A stretch of DNA of 64,000 nucleotides, taken from NCBI RefSeq assembly GCF_963576615.1, contig NC_088714.1, positions 3,782,001 to 3,846,000 on the forward strand, written 5' to 3'. Position numbers and translations under genes: made by a program. Under the pieces are notes generated by a model. That model saw nothing but the letters and a program-made list of their open reading frames with translations. It did no database searches and was not told where the DNA came from. This DNA is from Watersipora subatra (Eukaryota; Bryozoa; Gymnolaemata; Cheilostomatida; Watersiporidae). Shown piece by piece: positions 61,557 through 64,000 of the stretch (position 1 is the stretch's first letter; every line of letters begins with the position of its first letter).

Positions 61557-62899
61557 TTAGAATATGCTTCCACCACTGAGTCGAACGCTAAAGTCAGAAG
61601 CGATTTCCATCATTCCATCTTTTTGTATATATGTATTAAGATAGACATTTTCTGGTGTTGCAGCCCGAAAACCGATATCGATTGTTAGTGAAACATGTCT
61701 CATTAAATGAAAACCTTCGGATGAGAGATCTCCTGTCAAATCGAAAGCGTATATTGCAAGTCCAGTTTCATATTCAGTCAGTCCAATTCCACTTCCTTCA
61801 GATGAAAGATCTTTTCCCATTGCATTTAGAAGTTGTACATATGGTCGAGTATACATTCTATTTTCAAAATTTGGAGTATATCGCTTTCCAAAAGGTAGTC
61901 CATCAATTTGTAGTTCTACATGACTCACATCGTAATGACCAAATTTGAAAGGATTACGATTGTATGATCCATTTTCTCCATCGTGTGATGAAAGTGAAAC
62001 AAGTATTAAATTTGGTCTAAGTGTGTTATCAGCAATTTTAATTTGAGTATGGGTTAATCCAGTATTCACATTATAAGATCTGGTGTATACCCGAGAAAGA
62101 GGATACTTTGCATTAACACCATTAAGTAGTTTTTCGTTATGTAAAAGCTGAATTGTTTGGTTGATTTTTAATTTTCGAAGATGAAGTACACATTTCGTCA
62201 ACTTTACTTTTCCCCCTCCTCCAGGAGCAGCTCCTGCTGCCATCAAACAATAACTTGGTTTACTTCGGTCTAGTTCTAATTTACAATTCAATCCTGGAAT
62301 GAGATATCTTTCCTGTTGAAAAATGCTAAGATGGAGTCGTCCAAAAAACTCAAATGTGTTTGATCCTCTAATAAGATTCTTTCTTGCTGTAGTCGCAGTA
62401 TTATCGAAATCCGCACCATCTTTTGCAAGATTATCATCTTGAAACCATCCTTCTGCTTTTAATTGGTATTGTTTTGCTTCTCTGCTATTATTGAGAAGGG
62501 TTTCTATGAACGATCTCATAGGATAATCACTTGAATGTTCAACAACGGATCCATTAATTTTGAATGTTGCTGTTTTGATTAGCGAATGAAAAAACGCATC
62601 CCCTGGTACAACATTTACGTTAGCAACAGCATTGTCTAAATTGGAACCATCGTCCTTGACTACTTTTCCTTCGATTTGCAAATATGAATTACTTAAATCG
62701 ATATAGTGATCTACATCTCCAGGTATTTCAATTTCAATTGGTCCATATTCACTGAGTCGTGACGGACCTAATTCACTATATATCCGTGCTCCACCGAACT
62801 ATGTGTGCCCGGAACATCAAATATACCCAAACTTTCGTTTATCGTAAAAGGAGAACCCGATATTTTTAAACCTGTTGAACCAATCTCTCCAGAACTCAT
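61557..62899 (-). pseudogene. Double-jelly-roll major capsid protein (hexon-like), one frameshift
   Basis: The long part (down to 61557) matches the metazoan 'F54H12.2-like' Polinton capsid family: YPMRSFIETLLNN, WFQDD, FFGRLHLSIFQQERYLIPG, SKPSYCLM, and a C-terminal VRLSG. The N-terminal part starts at ATG 62899 in a different frame (MSSGEIGSTGLKISG...VPGT) and stops at 62768-62770. The downstream frame is closed by a TAG at 62799-62801, so a single-base indel falls between about 62771 and 62801. Total length without the break would be near 447 residues. The protein would form trimeric pseudo-hexameric capsomers. Either a decayed copy or a sequencing error. Confidence 0.8.
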
Positions 62900-62973
62900 C
62901 TTTCACTATTGATGTATGTCAATGAAATGAACTAAAAAATATTGAGATAATAATATATAAAACATTTCAAATT

Positions 62974-63357
62974 TTAAAAAATATTTGGAGTGGCTTTTCT
63001 CCGTCGCTTTGCAGGTTTGCTACGGTTATTTAATTTTCTTTTCCCAGGTTTTCTAACTCTTGGAATTACTACTTCATCTGTTTCTTCTTCTTCTTCTTTT
63101 GGTCTCTCTACCATGTTATTAAGATAATTGGATGCAGCATCTAACCCTTTTTTCCCTAATGAGATAGCCGTTTTTTTTGCTAGAGGCGCAACAGCTTTTG
63201 CTAATTTTTTAAATATTCCTGATAGTGGTCCATTTCCCATCACTCTTTTTCCTTTATATGGTGTCAATCCGCCATTTCCTGTTTGATTAGACGTGTAATA
63301 TTGAATGTAAAAGTTTTTTGAGTCTTCTGGAGTATATGGAATTAATATGGAATTCAT
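62974..63357 (-). CDS. Small basic core / membrane-active-type virion protein
   Basis: 127 residues. VMGNG at 39-43 resembles the adenain cleavage consensus (M/I/L)-x-G-x-G. After it comes an amphipathic Ala/Lys-rich helix (44-80, IFKKLAKAVAPLAKK), then an Asp/Glu run (88-95) and a Lys/Arg-rich tail (KPAKRRRK) fit for DNA binding or nuclear entry. Layout resembles adenovirus pVI/pX-type precursors. Its ATG overlaps the stop of the upstream gene as ATGA. Identity is by layout only. Confidence 0.65.
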   Translation of the reverse strand: MNSILIPYTPEDSKNFYIQYYTSNQTGNGGLTPYKGKRVMGNGPLSGIFKKLAKAVAPLAKKTAISLGKKGLDAASNYLNNMVERPKEEEEETDEVVIPRVRKPGKRKLNNRSKPAKRRRKATPNIF

Positions 63358-64000
63358 TGTTTCTTTCTGAAATGAACCGTTAGTATAACCTTCCCTCCAT
63401 CAAATGGTACTTTTTCTCCATCATCACTTGTTATAAGGGTCTCTATCACATCAGTAGAAATTTTATCTACTTCAACGTAATGCGCTTGACTGAATTCTGT
63501 ATAAACTCGAGAGAACTTCTTTCCACTTACTGGGACAACTCGTAACAATCGTACATTTGCATCTCCAACGAGTCTGTTACTTACAATTGATGAATATACG
63601 TATAATGATGTAAATCCATAGTTGATATCCGGAGATGTGATGTTTCCGTGTTTTCCCACATTATAAGTTATCTTCGGATCTAATCCTAAGATATTTGCGA
63701 AATCTTGTGAAAACGAAACCTGAACACTCGAATCTCTTACATACAACATAGATTTGTTGGATATTTTGTCGTATTCGAATTCTATAGTTGGATGGAAATT
63801 GAAGGATTTTAGAACATCATGAGCTCGTTGAATTACTTCATCTATATCTTCGTATCTCCCATTTCCAATTTTTATGTCGAAACGACGAAATCTTCCATTA
63901 AGTTCCGCTTTTGTGATGCTTATTATCCCTTCTACTACATTTGGCCAATTATTTAAAAACGATATATCTTTTAGAGCAACTTCCCATTGTCCTTCTGTAA
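63354..64000 (-). CDS. Penton-like minor capsid protein, 5' end beyond window
   Basis: 214 residues are visible and the frame is open to the window edge. It begins within TEGQWEVALKDISFLNNW, matching the (E-G-x-W-E-V-A-L) start seen in Polinton minor capsid (single jelly-roll) proteins. Later parts include FEYDKISNKSMLYVRDSS, FSQDFANILGL and VPVSGKKFSRVYTEF. It would form capsid vertices. The stop TGA overlaps the next gene's ATG. Confidence 0.72.
   Translation of the reverse strand, partial: TEGQWEVALKDISFLNNWPNVVEGIISITKAELNGRFRRFDIKIGNGRYEDIDEVIQRAHDVLKSFNFHPTIEFEYDKISNKSMLYVRDSSVQVSFSQDFANILGLDPKITYNVGKHGNITSPDINYGFTSLYVYSSIVSNRLVGDANVRLLRVVPVSGKKFSRVYTEFSQAHYVEVDKISTDVIETLITSDDGEKVPFDGGKVILTVHFRKKQ

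Larger units (their letters stand above)
57930..64000. mobile_element. Maverick/Polinton or adintovirus-like element, one end (continues past the window)
   Basis: Defined by four minus-strand viral-type genes (penton-like, core-like, double-jelly-roll major capsid, adenain-like protease) plus two accessory genes near a GC-rich terminal segment. Polintons are 15-20 kb DNA elements that also encode a protein-primed DNA polymerase, a retroviral-type integrase and a packaging ATPase; those would lie beyond 64000. Gene spacing is tight, unlike the host genes. The left limit is set by the change in composition near 57.93 kb and is approximate; no target duplication can be tested with one end. One frameshift in the capsid gene suggests a decaying copy, or a sequencing error. 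Confidence 0.85.

Overview
The window is animal nuclear DNA: AT-rich, with long introns, GT-AG exons, TATA and AATAAA signals, tRNA-type SINEs, terminal-inverted-repeat MITEs and large minisatellites. The gene set and repeat types suit a marine lophotrochozoan invertebrate (bryozoan or mollusc), but the species is an inference. There is no bacterial operon, rRNA, functional tRNA or CRISPR.

Region 1 (1-37.9 kb, plus strand) is one very long gene. Nine small exons, all in consistent splice phase, encode the C-terminal part (about 330 residues) of a protein resembling bacterial family-20 glycosidases of the 'CPGTSSWNS' type. Its N-terminal catalytic part lies before base 1. The introns carry five minisatellites: 29 bp with a 22-unit higher-order repeat, 15 bp, 19 bp, 39/48 bp and 14 bp. 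The last intron also holds nested MITEs. The gene's AATAAA lies within 40 bp of the AATAAA of the next, convergent gene.

Region 2 (37.9-42.1 kb, minus strand) is a complete flavin-containing monooxygenase gene: eight coding exons, 549 residues, one 5'-UTR intron and a clear TATA box. A stray 82-bp piece of its exon 4 lies at 44.8 kb.

Region 3 (46.1 kb onward, plus strand) holds the first three coding exons of JKAMP (JNK1/MAPK8-associated membrane protein, an ER membrane protein of ERAD and stress signalling). The rest should lie beyond base 64000. Its introns contain several MITE families.

Region 4 (about 57.9-64.0 kb) is one end of a Maverick/Polinton or adintovirus-like element, apparently inside JKAMP intron 3. 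On the minus strand, in transcription order, it has a penton-like minor capsid protein (cut by the window edge), a basic core or membrane-active protein, a double-jelly-roll major capsid protein broken by one frameshift, and an adenain-like protease. Next to the terminus are two genes I do not recognise: a Thr-rich secreted or stalk-like protein, and a three-exon gene with a duplicated Cys motif. A 16-copy array of the palindrome TTTCGCGAAA lies between two outward-facing TATA boxes, upstream of the Cys-motif gene. This accessory end of the element is the part of the window most likely to be undescribed.
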